Origin: Candidatus Leptofilum proximum
GTDB lineage: Bacteria; Chloroflexota; Anaerolineae; Promineifilales; Promineifilaceae
Direction of reading: 5' to 3'
DNA length: 64,000 nt
Assembly: GCA_016710325.1 (NCBI GenBank)
Contig: JADJXK010000001.1
Coordinates: 1,736,001-1,800,000 of the forward strand
In this document: one piece after another, positions 17,807-26,822 of the stretch
Numbering within the stretch: the first letter of the stretch is position 1
How the letters are laid out: the number at the start of each line of letters is the position of its first letter
Program-made: the position numbers and the translations under genes
Notes under the pieces: generated by a model
What the model was told of the DNA's origin: nothing
Databases searched by the model: none
Seen by the model: only the letters and a program-made list of their open reading frames with translations

Positions 17807-18250
17807 TTATACCTCGTTAACGCCAGGCAGTGGTTTTTGCAGCAGATCGAGCAGAGCCAGGCCGTAGGCTTCGCTGGGGGATACGGCCGTAAATTCCAGC
17901 GGTTCATCAATCAGCGATACATCACACTGGTAGCCATCGGGCAGGCGCAGGAGTTGGTGAAAACGGCCGTTCCTGGCCGCCAATTCTTCCTCCAACTGTT
18001 CCCGCAGCTGGCTTTCAGTAGGCATCCAGACCGCTTCATGGGTCAGCAAATAATCCGACGCCCACTCTGCTGTACCGTGGAACACCACGGCAGGCCAGCC
18101 GCGCAGCAGCTCCATCGTTACCATCATGTCGGACAGCACAAAAAGACGGCCGTCCATGTCCCGATCCGGGATGGCAAAAAAATCGTGCACGCTGGTATGC
18201 CACACCAGCCCGGCCTCTTTGAGCTGTAGAGCCAATTGTAACGAAATCAT
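17807..18250 (-). CDS. Conserved hypothetical protein, 147 aa
   Basis: A soluble acidic protein with a tryptophan-rich first half (GLVWHTSVHDFFAIPDRDMDGRLFVLSDMM, AVVFHGTAEWASDYL) and a charged helix EEELAARNGRF. I have seen similar short proteins labelled pilus assembly proteins by automated pipelines, but nothing in this sequence supports a pilus role. First gene of a two-gene unit with the membrane protein downstream; diverges from the DnaE-like gene with a 56-bp gap that must hold both promoters. Confidence 0.6.
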   Translation of the reverse strand: MISLQLALQLKEAGLVWHTSVHDFFAIPDRDMDGRLFVLSDMMVTMELLRGWPAVVFHGTAEWASDYLLTHEAVWMPTESQLREQLEEELAARNGRFHQLLRLPDGYQCDVSLIDEPLEFTAVSPSEAYGLALLDLLQKPLPGVNEV

Positions 18251-18306
18251 AAAGTCCTCGGTTTGGGCTTGCCAACTCGCTTACCCGAACATATGATCCA
18301 CGACGC

Positions 18307-21300
18307 ATGAATGAGACCTTCACCCATCTACGCGTTCATTCCCATTATACCTTGTTGGGCGCTACTGCCACTGTGTCGCAGCTGGTGGATCGCGCCCAGG
18401 CCGAAAATGCGCCCGCCCTGGCCCTCACCGACAGCCATGCCCTGTATGGCGCGGTCGCTTTTCAGCGCGCCTGCCTGGAGGCCGGGATTCAGCCTATCAT
18501 TGGCATGGTGGTGAACGTGACGCTGCCCGAGGCGGTGAATTTGCCCGCACCCGCCTGGGGGCAGCTGGTGCTGCTGGCCACTGGGCCTGATGGGTACCGG
18601 TCGCTGTGCGGGTTATCGTCGCTGGTGCAGGGCAGCGAAAAGCGAGAGCAGTTGTTGGCGCATGGATTGGGATGGCACGAGTTACGGCCGTTCACCCACG
18701 GCCTCATCGCCATCGACAGCGGGCAAACGGGGTGGTTGACCCGGCTGGCGGGCGCGGGGGAACTGCAGGCGGCGGCGCGCTACGCCTCGCGGCTGGCAGG
18801 GCTGTTTGAGGAAAATGGCTACCTTGGGGTGACGCTGAACCGTAAAGGAGATACGGCCGTGGCCCGCGAAGCCAGCGCCGTGGCCGCTCGATTTGGATTG
18901 CAAGCCGTGGCCCTCCAGCCCGTTTTTTGCCTGGAACCAGCCGATACGCCTCGCCTGCGGCTGCTGGCAGCCATTGATCAGAACTGCCACCTGGCCGAAG
19001 TTCCAGCCGAAAGCCTGCCCGGCGGCGGTGCGCCGGATGCCGAGCTGCACTGGCTGCCCGCGGAGACCATAGCAGAACGATTTGCCGATTTGCCGGAGGC
19101 GGTGGCGGCCGTGGGCCAGATCGTAGCCACTTGTAAACCGGCGCTGCCAGACGGCCGTCCCATCTGGCCGAAGCTGGACTTGCCGGAGGCGCAAACGGCC
19201 GAACAGGCGCTCGGTGCAGCGGCTAAAGCGGGATTACAGCAAAAGTACGGCCGTTCCCCCCAACCAGAGGTCATCACCCGGCTGGAAAAAGAGCTCGTCG
19301 CCATCAACAAACATGGCTTTGCCCCGCTCTTTTTGCTGGTGGCCGACATCACCCGCTTTGCCCGGGAAACGGCCGTGCCGGTGAACACGCGCGGCAGCGT
19401 GGCCAACTCGCTGGTGGCCTACTGCCTGGGCATCACCAACGTGGACCCCATCGCCAACGAGCTGCTGTTTGAGCGTTTTCTCAACCCGGCGCGGGCCAAT
19501 CTGCCGGACATCGACCTGGATTTCTGCAGCCGCCGCCGCGACGAGGTGCTGCATTACGTGCGGCAAAAGTTCGGCGAAGACCGCGTGGCGCTGGTGGCCA
19601 CGATCAGCACCATGCAGCCAAAATCGGCCGTGCGCGAGACGGCCAAAGCCCATGGCCTGGCCGAAGCGGAGATTAAGGCGCTGACGGCGCTGCTGCCGCG
19701 CGGTTGGCACCCGGACCCGCGCCGCCGCAGCGAAAAAACGCTGGCGGATTTGCTGGCCGAGGTCGAAGATGTGGCCCAGCACAAAATTCTGGCCGAGGCG
19801 TTTGCCATCATCGGCCAGCCGCACCACATGAGCATTCACCCCGGCGGCATTGTCATCTCGCCCGGGCCGATGACCGACCTGGTGCCGGTGCAGCTGGCGC
19901 CCAAGGGCTTTCTCATTACCCAGTACGATCATCACGACGTGGAGAAGATTGGCTTGCCCAAAATTGACCTGTTGGGGATTCGCGCCCTGACGGTGCTGGC
20001 CGACACGGCCGAAGCCATCCGCGCCACCCTGGACCCCGCTTTTGATTTACAGGCGATACCGCTGGACGATGAGGTAACGGCCGTTCAGCTGCGCCAGGGG
20101 GAAACGGTGGGCGTGTTCCAATGTGAATCCTCCGGGGCGCGGCGCACGCTGCGGCAGCTAAAAGCCACCAATTTGCGCGATCTGGCCGTGGCCAACGCCT
20201 TCTTCAAGCCCGGCCCGGCCATGGGCGGCATGGCCCAGGCATTTGTGCGCCGCTACCGGGGCGAGGAAACGGTGAACTTTCTGCATCCGGCCCTGGAACC
20301 GATTTTGGGCAGCACCCAGGGCGTAATGCTCTTCCAGGAGCAGGTGCTGCGTGTGGCCACCGAAATTGCCCACCTGAGCTGGGCCGAGGCGGACCATTTG
20401 CGCCGGGGCATGAGCAAATTCCAGGCGGACGAGATGGCGGCGATGCAGCAGCGTTTTGTGTCTGGCTGCCAGCAGAAAAGCGGTTTTACCGCAGAGCAGG
20501 CCACCACGCTGTGGGAACAGGTGATGCCCTTTGCGGGTTATGGCTTTAACCAGGGCCACGCCACGGCCTATGCGGACATCAGTTATCGCTCGGCCTACCT
20601 GAAGGCGCATTACCCGGCTCAATTTTTGTGTGCCCGGCTGCGCGATTACGGCGGTTTTCACCACCCGGCCATCTACATCGCCGAGGCGCAGCGGCTGGGG
20701 ATTGAAGTACGGCCGCCGCACGTCAATTTTAGCGGGCGCAAGTTTACGCTGACGATGGGGGAGAGTAGAGATTGGAGATTGGAGATTGAGTCGGCAAAAT
20801 CTCCACTCTCCAATAACCAATCTCCTGTTTTGTGGATGGGTTTAGGCCAGGTGCGAGATTTACGGCGCTCGGCGGTACGGATGATGGTGCAGGCGCGGGG
20901 GGAACGGCCGTTCACCAGCCTGCGTGATTTGTTGAGCCGGGTTGAGCTGCAAAAGAAGGAGATCACCCACCTGATCCAGTGCGGCGCGCTGGACGGCCTG
21001 GGTGAAAGCCGGGTGGCGCTGCTGGCCGAGGCGGCCGACGTGGCGCGGGCGGGCAGCGCTCACCAGCTGGGGTTCGATTTTGGTATTAAGACGGCGGTGC
21101 AGGCAGAAAGTGTGGCGGAGCGGTTGGAATGGGAAACGGCCGTGCTCGGCTGGCCCGTTTCGGCGAATCCAGTGGCAGTGGTTGGCAAGGCGCAAACGGC
21201 CGATGACGTGCCGCTGCGCCTGGCGCCGCGCCTGCGCAACCAGAAGACCACCGTCGCCGGGGTGCGCCTGCCGGGTTGGACCGGGGGCCGCGGCTTCTAC

Positions 21301-21462
21301 TTTGGCGATGGCGACAGTTACGAAATTGTGCAGCTGGAAAAAACGGCCGCGGCCAGAACCAAGGTCAAATCATGGCTGCCTTACCGGCTGACCGGTTTTT
21401 GGCGCGAAGATGCCTGGGGGGGCGGCTGGTTTGAAGCGGTGGAGGTGAAAACAATCGCCTAA
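18307..21462 (+). CDS. dnaE2: DNA polymerase III alpha subunit, short DnaE2/ImuC-like type
   Basis: A 1051-residue C-family polymerase. N-terminal PHP domain begins LRVHSHYTLLGATA; LALTDSHALYGAVAF follows. Catalytic aspartates lie in ANLPDIDLDFCSRRRDEVL (near 400) and KIDLLGIRAL (near 555). The region AGYGFNQGHATAYADISYR and a C-terminal OB-type domain complete it. Length and the CSRRRDEV signature favour the DnaE2/ImuC translesion class over replicative DnaE (about 1160 aa). No imuA, imuB or lexA site is seen nearby. A GATTGGA repeat (20761-20826) is translated in frame between the fingers and C-terminal region. No strong ribosome site is visible upstream of ATG 18307. Confidence 0.85.
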   Translation: MNETFTHLRVHSHYTLLGATATVSQLVDRAQAENAPALALTDSHALYGAVAFQRACLEAGIQPIIGMVVNVTLPEAVNLPAPAWGQLVLLATGPDGYRSLCGLSSLVQGSEKREQLLAHGLGWHELRPFTHGLIAIDSGQTGWLTRLAGAGELQAAARYASRLAGLFEENGYLGVTLNRKGDTAVAREASAVAARFGLQAVALQPVFCLEPADTPRLRLLAAIDQNCHLAEVPAESLPGGGAPDAELHWLPAETIAERFADLPEAVAAVGQIVATCKPALPDGRPIWPKLDLPEAQTAEQALGAAAKAGLQQKYGRSPQPEVITRLEKELVAINKHGFAPLFLLVADITRFARETAVPVNTRGSVANSLVAYCLGITNVDPIANELLFERFLNPARANLPDIDLDFCSRRRDEVLHYVRQKFGEDRVALVATISTMQPKSAVRETAKAHGLAEAEIKALTALLPRGWHPDPRRRSEKTLADLLAEVEDVAQHKILAEAFAIIGQPHHMSIHPGGIVISPGPMTDLVPVQLAPKGFLITQYDHHDVEKIGLPKIDLLGIRALTVLADTAEAIRATLDPAFDLQAIPLDDEVTAVQLRQGETVGVFQCESSGARRTLRQLKATNLRDLAVANAFFKPGPAMGGMAQAFVRRYRGEETVNFLHPALEPILGSTQGVMLFQEQVLRVATEIAHLSWAEADHLRRGMSKFQADEMAAMQQRFVSGCQQKSGFTAEQATTLWEQVMPFAGYGFNQGHATAYADISYRSAYLKAHYPAQFLCARLRDYGGFHHPAIYIAEAQRLGIEVRPPHVNFSGRKFTLTMGESRDWRLEIESAKSPLSNNQSPVLWMGLGQVRDLRRSAVRMMVQARGERPFTSLRDLLSRVELQKKEITHLIQCGALDGLGESRVALLAEAADVARAGSAHQLGFDFGIKTAVQAESVAERLEWETAVLGWPVSANPVAVVGKAQTADDVPLRLAPRLRNQKTTVAGVRLPGWTGGRGFYFGDGDSYEIVQLEKTAAARTKVKSWLPYRLTGFWREDAWGGGWFEAVEVKTIA
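20761..20826. repeat. GATTGGA heptamer hairpin inside dnaE2
   Basis: Direct GATTGGA units and inverted CCAATCT-like units are read in frame, giving RDWRLEIESAKSPLSNNQSP. Frame and downstream domains are intact. Confidence 0.9.
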
Positions 21463-21564
21463 AGGACCCATAAAGTTTGTGACTTGCCTGGCAGGTAGGG
21501 GTTCTAGCCCCTGGACACGGTGGAAGTGCCTGTTTTATCGAGATAAATTGGAGGATCAGAAAAT

Positions 21565-21939
21565 ATGTTAAGGGAATTCAGAGAGTTTATTGCCAAGGGC
21601 AATGTGCTGGACCTGGCCGTGGCGGTCATCATAGGCGCAGCGTTTGGCGCGATTGTGACCTCTTTGGTGAACGACATCATCATGCCGTTGATTGGCGTCA
21701 TTCTGGGCGGTGTTGATTTCACCACTCTGGCCATCCAGGTGGGCGAGGCGACCATTACCTACGGCAATTTCATTCAAGCGATCATCAACTTCTTACTTAT
21801 CGCCTTTGTCATCTTCATGATTGTGCGCACGGCCAATAATATGAAGAAGAAAGAGGAAGAGACACCCGCATCGCCCTCAGGACCAACCACCGAAGAACTT
21901 TTGATGGAAATCCGTGATTTGCTCAAGGCAAAGAGCTAA
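21565..21939 (+). CDS. mscL: Large-conductance mechanosensitive channel MscL
   Basis: A 124-residue protein with the family N-terminus MLREFREFIAKGNVLDLAVAV, two membrane helices (about 15-45 and 68-90) and a charged C-terminal helix (TTEELLMEIRDLL) that forms the cytoplasmic bundle. It forms a homopentameric pore in the cytoplasmic membrane that opens under hypo-osmotic tension. Start chosen from GGAG located about 10 nt upstream. Monocistronic, followed by a strong hairpin terminator at 21976. Confidence 0.97.
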   Translation: MLREFREFIAKGNVLDLAVAVIIGAAFGAIVTSLVNDIIMPLIGVILGGVDFTTLAIQVGEATITYGNFIQAIINFLLIAFVIFMIVRTANNMKKKEEETPASPSGPTTEELLMEIRDLLKAKS

Positions 21940-21975
21940 CGTTTAGCCCTTCGTTTTAGTCGGCACCCCATACAG

Positions 21976-22017
21976 CCAAACGGCCGTCTTCCGCCCTGGA
22001 AACGGCCGTTTGGTTTT
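21976..22017 (+). terminator. Hairpin terminator after mscL
   Basis: Arms CCAAACGGCCGT (21976-21987) and ACGGCCGTTTGG (22002-22013) are followed by TTTT. The stem is built from two copies of the genome's abundant ACGGCCGT palindrome. Confidence 0.75.
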
Positions 22018-22079
22018 CCCAGCACCATTACCGGGTAAGAAACGGCCGTGAACTGCGTCTGTAGCAGTGGAGGTGCTTG

Positions 22080-22826
22080 ATGAAAAACGAGAATGGATTT
22101 TACTGGGAGCCATCGCCGCGCTGGGTGCGGGTGCAGTTGGGTGGTGCCTGGGTGGCCGACAGCCGGCGGGCGCTGCTGGTGTGGCAGGGTGGTGGCGCAC
22201 GCCTCCACTACTACTTTCCTCGGGATGATGTCAATCAGGATTTTTTGCGGGAAACCGGCCGTTCCGGTGGGGAGCGCACTACCTGGCACGTGCAGGTTGG
22301 CGATAAAGTGGCCGAAAATGCGGCCTGGAGCTATGCCCAGGCGCCCGAAGGTTTAGCGGGCATCGAAGGTTATATTGCCTTTCGCTGGCATAAGATGGAT
22401 CGTTGGTTTGAGGAGGAAGAAGAGGTGTTTGTGCATCCACGTGATCCGTATCACCGGGTAGACACGATGCCCAGCTCACGTCACATCCGGGTAGAGGTGG
22501 ATGGGGTGACGGTGGCAGAGTCGAGACGGCCGTATCTCCTCTTCGAGACCAATCTGCCCACCCGCTTTTACCTGCCGCGTGAAGACGTGAACATGAGCCT
22601 GCTCCACGCCACGGACAGCCACACCGCCTGCCCCTACAAAGGCACCGCCTCGTACTGGTCCGTGCAAATTAGCGAGAATGTGTACAAAGACCTTGTCTGG
22701 AGCTACCCGGACCCCATCCCCGAAGCGCCCAAGATCAAGGGGCTGCTCAGCTTCTACAACGAAAAGGTGGATATTTTTGTAGATGGTGTGAAGGAAAAAC
22801 GGCCGATCACTGCCTGGTCTAAATGA
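22080..22826 (+). CDS. Tandem DUF427 protein
   Basis: A 248-residue protein with two DUF427 copies. Copy one (about 15-115): WVRVQLGGAWVADSRRALLV, LHYYFPRDDV, AWSYAQAPEGLAGIEGYIAF. Copy two (about 130-245): HIRVEVDGVTVAESRRPYLL, TRFYLPREDVN, CPYKGTASYWSV, VWSYPDPIPEAPKIKGLLSF. The biochemical function of the family is unknown. ATG 22080 is chosen because GGAGG lies 6-7 nt upstream; a TTG one codon earlier is possible. Monocistronic; followed by a repeat and a convergent gene. Confidence 0.85.
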   Translation: MKNENGFYWEPSPRWVRVQLGGAWVADSRRALLVWQGGGARLHYYFPRDDVNQDFLRETGRSGGERTTWHVQVGDKVAENAAWSYAQAPEGLAGIEGYIAFRWHKMDRWFEEEEEVFVHPRDPYHRVDTMPSSRHIRVEVDGVTVAESRRPYLLFETNLPTRFYLPREDVNMSLLHATDSHTACPYKGTASYWSVQISENVYKDLVWSYPDPIPEAPKIKGLLSFYNEKVDIFVDGVKEKRPITAWSK

Positions 22827-22897
22827 GTAATTGGGTAATTAAGTAATTGGCTAACGCTGGCCCAGTTACTCAATTACCTAATTGCCTAATTACTTTA
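22824..22897. repeat. GTAATTGG tandem repeat, inverted halves
   Basis: Octamer units GTAATTGG are followed by their inverted form CAATTACC. It separates convergent genes and supplies the stop codon of the minus-strand dikinase gene. A relative lies at 34196-34240. Confidence 0.85.
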
Positions 22898-25583
22898 CTT
22901 CCCCATCCAAAATTTCCACAAACCCGGCATCCCCATGGACGCGGATGTGCTGCCCGGTCTTGATCTGGCGCGTAGCGTCGGGCACGCCAACTACGGCCGG
23001 GATGCCGTATTCGCGGGCCACGACCGAGCCGTGGGTCATCAGGCCGCCAATCTCCATCACCAGGGCGGCGGCGTTGATGAACAGCGGCGTCCAGCCCGGA
23101 TCGGTGAACGGAGCGATGAGGATTTCGCCCTTGGCTAAGACATCTTTGCTGGGGTCCAGCACCACCCTGGCAATACCTTCGACGGTGCCGCTGGAGGCGG
23201 CGCTGCCAACGAGGGTGCCCTCCGGCAGCCCTTCACGGCTGGGCCGGGCGTTGATCAGCTCGCCATCGCTGGTGATGACACGGGGCGGAGCGAGCTTGTG
23301 AAACCGGCTAAATTCGGCGCCGCGTTGGGTGACGAGCGGCCGTATTTCCCGTGAGGGATCGGCTACAAAATCGATCAGCTCGGCCAAATCCAGGTGCCAG
23401 ATGTCGATGGCCTGGTCGATACGGCCGTCTGCCACCAGGGATTCGGCCGTTTCCAACAGGACCTCTTTTATCAACCCCAACATTTTGATCAAATAAAATT
23501 TGGGATGCTCGCGACCGGCTGAGTAATGGCGCACGTCCTGCACCAGGCGGCGTGCCAGCGGGCGGCGGATGAAGCCAAACAACCCTCGCCCGGCAGCCTC
23601 AATCAAACGGCTGGCGGCGGCTTCCCCGGCAGCGGCCATTTGCGCGTGATGCTGGCGATGGCTGCCAGGCGCTTTGTGCTGCAAGTTGCCAATGACAAAT
23701 TGCAGCAGCGAGGTAGGGTCTTCGCGCCAGCGGGCCCGCGAAATATCAATTTCCGACGGTCCGCGCATCCCGTAACGGTCTAAAAACTGCGCCCAGCCCG
23801 CCAGAAACGGGGCGCTGCCCGGAATGGTGTGGGCCGAAGTCAGCGCGGCCAGCGGCGGGTTTTGCTGGAAGTGGGTTACCAACTGCGGCGACTGGCGCAC
23901 CAGGTCGGCCAGATCGCCCACGGCCAGGTCCATTTCGGTGGTGACATTGCCGGAGAGGCCGCGGGCAACGGCCGTTAGATCTTCTGGCCTGGCACGACGA
24001 CCTAGCAGGAAGGCCAATATTCGCAGCGAAGCAATGCCGCTGGCCACCAACGCGGGAAACTCGGGGATGAGCCTGGAAAATGCTTCACCAATCTCCAGCT
24101 CAACCTGGCGCAGGCGGGCTGCTCCGGCCGGTTGGGCCAGGAGGCGCTGGCGGCTGGCAGCCACCGCTTCATCCATTTGCACGGTAAGCCGGGCCAGCAT
24201 TTGGGCCGGATCGCGCCGGAACAGGAAGGAAAATAACGCTTTGCCGATGGGTCTCAGGTAAAAGAAGACGTCACCAAGACCCGGTTGGGGACGCAGCTGA
24301 GGCAGCCTCTGGCGAAATTCAGGGTGGGTAAGGGCTGTTTTGAGGCTGGCGGCAATCATCTCATCGGCGATGGTGAGCATTGCCGGGATCACTTTCCGCC
24401 CCAGGCGCAGGTTGAGCAGGTGAGTGACATCCATGTACATACGGCCGCCTGCGCTGGTAATGCTCTGGGAACGGCTGGTGGCGCCAGCGGGTTTGAGCGT
24501 CGGAAACATGAGCCGCCACATGTCGAGCCCCATCCGTTTGATGGGATCCAGCATCACCTGGGCGTGGCTCAGGCTGACGTAAATATGCAGGGCGTCGTCC
24601 TGCGGGCGGGGAACGGGCAGGGGGAAGAGTGTGGTGATGGGGCGCGTTTGCAGCAGGTAGATGTGGCCGCCGGCAATGGCCCACTCAATGTCTTGCGGCT
24701 GGCCGTAGTGGGCCTCGATGCGTTGGCCAATTTGCGCCAGGGCAGTGGCCTGAGCGGGGTCAAGTACCTGGGCGGTGCGCTGTGTTTCGCTGAGGGTTTC
24801 CTGGGTGGTGCCGCCGTTGGGTAACGGCCGTATCGCCAACTTCTTATCGCCAATCTTCACCTCAACCAGCTCGTTTCTTCGCGTATCCACCCTGTACAAA
24901 TCGGCCGAAACTAGCCCGGCCACCAGCGCTTCACCCAGGCCGTAGCTGGCGTCGATGGAGGTGATGTGCCGGTTCTGGCTCACCGGATCGGCCGTAAACA
25001 AGATGCCAGAAACGTCCGGCAGCACCATCTGCTGCACCACCACGGAGAGGGCGACGTCCTGGTGAGCGAAGCCATTTTGCTGCCGGTACAAAATGGCCCG
25101 GTCGGTGAAGAGGGAGGCCCAGCAGCGGCGAACGGCATCGAGAATAGCTGCTTCGCCGCGCACGTTGAGGTAGGTGTCTTGCTGCCCGGCAAAGGAGGCG
25201 TCGGGTAAATCTTCGGCGGTGGCGCTGGAGCGCACGGCGTACGCCGCGGTGGGATCGAGGGAACGCCAGGTCTGGCAAACGGCCGTGCCAATTGCTTCGG
25301 GAATGGGCATTTCGTGCAGCGTCTGCCGGATGCTCTCGCCAATTTTGCGCGTAGCCACTAAATCTTCAGCAGGAATCGCCTCCAGCTCAGCGTAAAACTG
25401 GGCCATGGGCGGGCAGCTGGCGACAAAGTCGCGAAAGGCGTGGGTGGTGACGCAGAAGCCGGGCGGCACCGGGAAACCGGCGGCGCTCATCTCGCCCAGG
25501 TTGGCGCCTTTGCCGCCAACCAGCGGCAGGTCGGCGGCGGAAATCTGGCTGAAGGGGAGAGTGTAGCGGTTGGTCTCTTTCAT
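22890..25583 (-). CDS. PEP/pyruvate-binding dikinase, rifampin phosphotransferase-like
   Basis: An 897-residue protein starting at ATG 25583 (MKETNRYTLP); longer forms overlap the upstream gene and are rejected. The N-terminal ATP-grasp begins LPLVGGKGANLGEMSAAGFPVPPGFCVTT and includes AVRSSATAEDLPDASFAGQQDTYLNV and ILFTADPVSQ. A central helical region (about 330-790) contains RYGMRGPSEIDISRARWREDP. The swivelling phosphohistidine domain with LMTHGSVVAREYGIPAVVGV (His851) is at the extreme C-terminus and there is no PEP-binding TIM barrel, unlike PEP synthase. This order and length match rifampin phosphotransferase, which phosphorylates the drug using ATP. The substrate here is not proven. 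It follows the DUF3179 gene by 4 bp. Confidence 0.8.
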   Translation of the reverse strand: MKETNRYTLPFSQISAADLPLVGGKGANLGEMSAAGFPVPPGFCVTTHAFRDFVASCPPMAQFYAELEAIPAEDLVATRKIGESIRQTLHEMPIPEAIGTAVCQTWRSLDPTAAYAVRSSATAEDLPDASFAGQQDTYLNVRGEAAILDAVRRCWASLFTDRAILYRQQNGFAHQDVALSVVVQQMVLPDVSGILFTADPVSQNRHITSIDASYGLGEALVAGLVSADLYRVDTRRNELVEVKIGDKKLAIRPLPNGGTTQETLSETQRTAQVLDPAQATALAQIGQRIEAHYGQPQDIEWAIAGGHIYLLQTRPITTLFPLPVPRPQDDALHIYVSLSHAQVMLDPIKRMGLDMWRLMFPTLKPAGATSRSQSITSAGGRMYMDVTHLLNLRLGRKVIPAMLTIADEMIAASLKTALTHPEFRQRLPQLRPQPGLGDVFFYLRPIGKALFSFLFRRDPAQMLARLTVQMDEAVAASRQRLLAQPAGAARLRQVELEIGEAFSRLIPEFPALVASGIASLRILAFLLGRRARPEDLTAVARGLSGNVTTEMDLAVGDLADLVRQSPQLVTHFQQNPPLAALTSAHTIPGSAPFLAGWAQFLDRYGMRGPSEIDISRARWREDPTSLLQFVIGNLQHKAPGSHRQHHAQMAAAGEAAASRLIEAAGRGLFGFIRRPLARRLVQDVRHYSAGREHPKFYLIKMLGLIKEVLLETAESLVADGRIDQAIDIWHLDLAELIDFVADPSREIRPLVTQRGAEFSRFHKLAPPRVITSDGELINARPSREGLPEGTLVGSAASSGTVEGIARVVLDPSKDVLAKGEILIAPFTDPGWTPLFINAAALVMEIGGLMTHGSVVAREYGIPAVVGVPDATRQIKTGQHIRVHGDAGFVEILDGEVK

Positions 25584-25587
25584 GGCT

Positions 25588-26664
25588 TTATCCTGATGGG
25601 TTGTGGTTAAAAATGGTTGTTTGGGGATGAAATTCGCTCCAGCCGAGCCAGAACTGGCGCTGAATGGGCAGGCGGTGGGTGTGGCTGGGACGGCCGTTTT
25701 CATCCAGGCGGTACGCATCGATCCGGTCATTTTGGGCATCGTACCGCACCACCAGCGGCACGCCGCCCAGCGTGTCGTGTACGATTTGGCTCCGCTTGAG
25801 GTTGGACAGCGGGTACGCGCGGGCTGCGCCGTTGAGGACCAGCCCGCCAACCTCTTCGTGGGACGGCAGGCGCGTGTCGTTGCGGCTGAGGCCGGGGGTT
25901 TTGTAGCGGCTGGTGAACAGATTGAGCAAAAATTCCACCTGCTGGAACGTGAGAATGCCGCGCGGTGGGTGGAGCGGTTCGACGGAAACGGTCGTTTGCG
26001 GATGGCGCGCCCGCCAATCGCCCCAGGTGGTTTGTTCCCCGCCAATCAGTGCCAGTTGGGCGCCCTTGAGCGGGCCGTACAGCGCCTCGCCGGTGGCCTG
26101 CTGCCAGACGGTGCCCGTTTCGCGGTCCTGCATGATCAGGTTGCGCCGCCACACGCCGATCACTTCAAAGGTGAGGCGCTGCCCATTCACGGTGGCGGCA
26201 TACACGAGGCCGCTGCGACACGCAGCTCAGTACGCCGCCAGAACAGGCATCTGGCCGATGACGTCGTTGATGAGATGGCGTGGCACCAGGTTGGCGTGGG
26301 TCCAGGCGTGCGGCTGCTGCCCCACGATGGCGCCGAGGACGACGGCCGTTTCCACCAGCCCAGCTCTTGCAGCCGTTACATGCGGCGGATCAACCAGGTC
26401 CACAAAAATGCGCCGTGGCTCAAGAAATTGGGCTTGAAGGGCAAAGAGGGTGCCGGGCAGCAGGGCCAGGCCGCGACCCAGCGACGGTGTGCGCCGCCAT
26501 TCGCGCCAGATGATCAGCCAGCCCAGCACGCCCAGGGAGCGCCGCAGCGGGTTCACTTTGCCCAGGCGGGCCAGGACACCAATGTCCAATTGGGGCACAA
26601 AAGCGACAATCAGAGCGCCAATGCCGCCAACGGCAGCCATCAGCACACCCAGCAGTGATTTCAT
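25588..26664 (-). CDS. DUF3179 protein with in-frame TGA, candidate selenoprotein
   Basis: Two same-frame segments (26664-26230 and 26226-25588) are separated by one TGA at 26227-26229; together they make a complete 358-residue DUF3179 protein. After an N-terminal membrane anchor (about 1-25) the family core reads NDVIGQMPVLAAY, TGA, AACRSGLVYAATVNGQ, then TGEALYGPLKGAQL. As I recall the family, this position reads YCxxC, so TGA sits exactly where the first cysteine belongs (residue 146), giving Sec-x-x-Cys. A hairpin at bacterial SECIS distance follows the TGA, and selA lies in the same window. Alternative: a pseudogene from a TGC/TGT to TGA mutation. Upstream lies the double-HTH TetR gene, downstream (4 bp) the dikinase. 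Confidence 0.78.
26195..26229 (-). promoter_or_regulatory. Candidate bacterial SECIS element just after the TGA
   Basis: Reading the minus strand, TGA (26229-26227) is followed by GCTGCG-TGT-CGCAGC (26226-26212), a perfect 6-bp hairpin, and by GCGGC (26213-26209) pairing with GCCGC (26199-26195) around the loop CTCGTGTAT. The second loop starts 18 nt after TGA and contains GU. Bacterial SECIS hairpins lie inside the coding region at about this distance. Which hairpin forms is not decidable here. Confidence 0.5.
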
Positions 26665-26677
26665 CTTTCCTCGTCAG

Positions 26678-26812
26678 TCATCCACAGATTTCACAGATGT
26701 CACAGATTTAAATGGGCTTAAACGTGTCATTCTCACCCCACGCCTTCGCGGGGGCAGGCTGCGGGAATCCACTCGGGTGAACAAAATGGATACCCGCCTT
26801 CGCGGGTATGAC
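26678..26812. repeat. Mixed tandem and inverted repeats between TetR and DUF3179 genes
   Basis: CACAGATTT-type nonamers (26682-26711) are followed by an inverted-repeat element with arms rich in CGCCTTCGCGGG (26728-26812). The second type recurs at 35551-35632. Confidence 0.75.
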
Positions 26813-26822
26813 AAGACTCTCT

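Noticed and set aside
25584..26045. Long N-terminal extension of the dikinase gene (reading from 26045)
   Set aside because: The extra sequence is a low-information reading of the DUF3179 gene in another frame. The family start LPLVGGKGANLGEM lies just after ATG 25583.
25588..26205. DUF3179 C-terminal half as a separate gene starting at GTG 26205
   Set aside because: It would begin in the middle of the conserved core. The upstream half is in the same frame and is separated by a single TGA, so one gene with a recoded or mutated codon is more economical.
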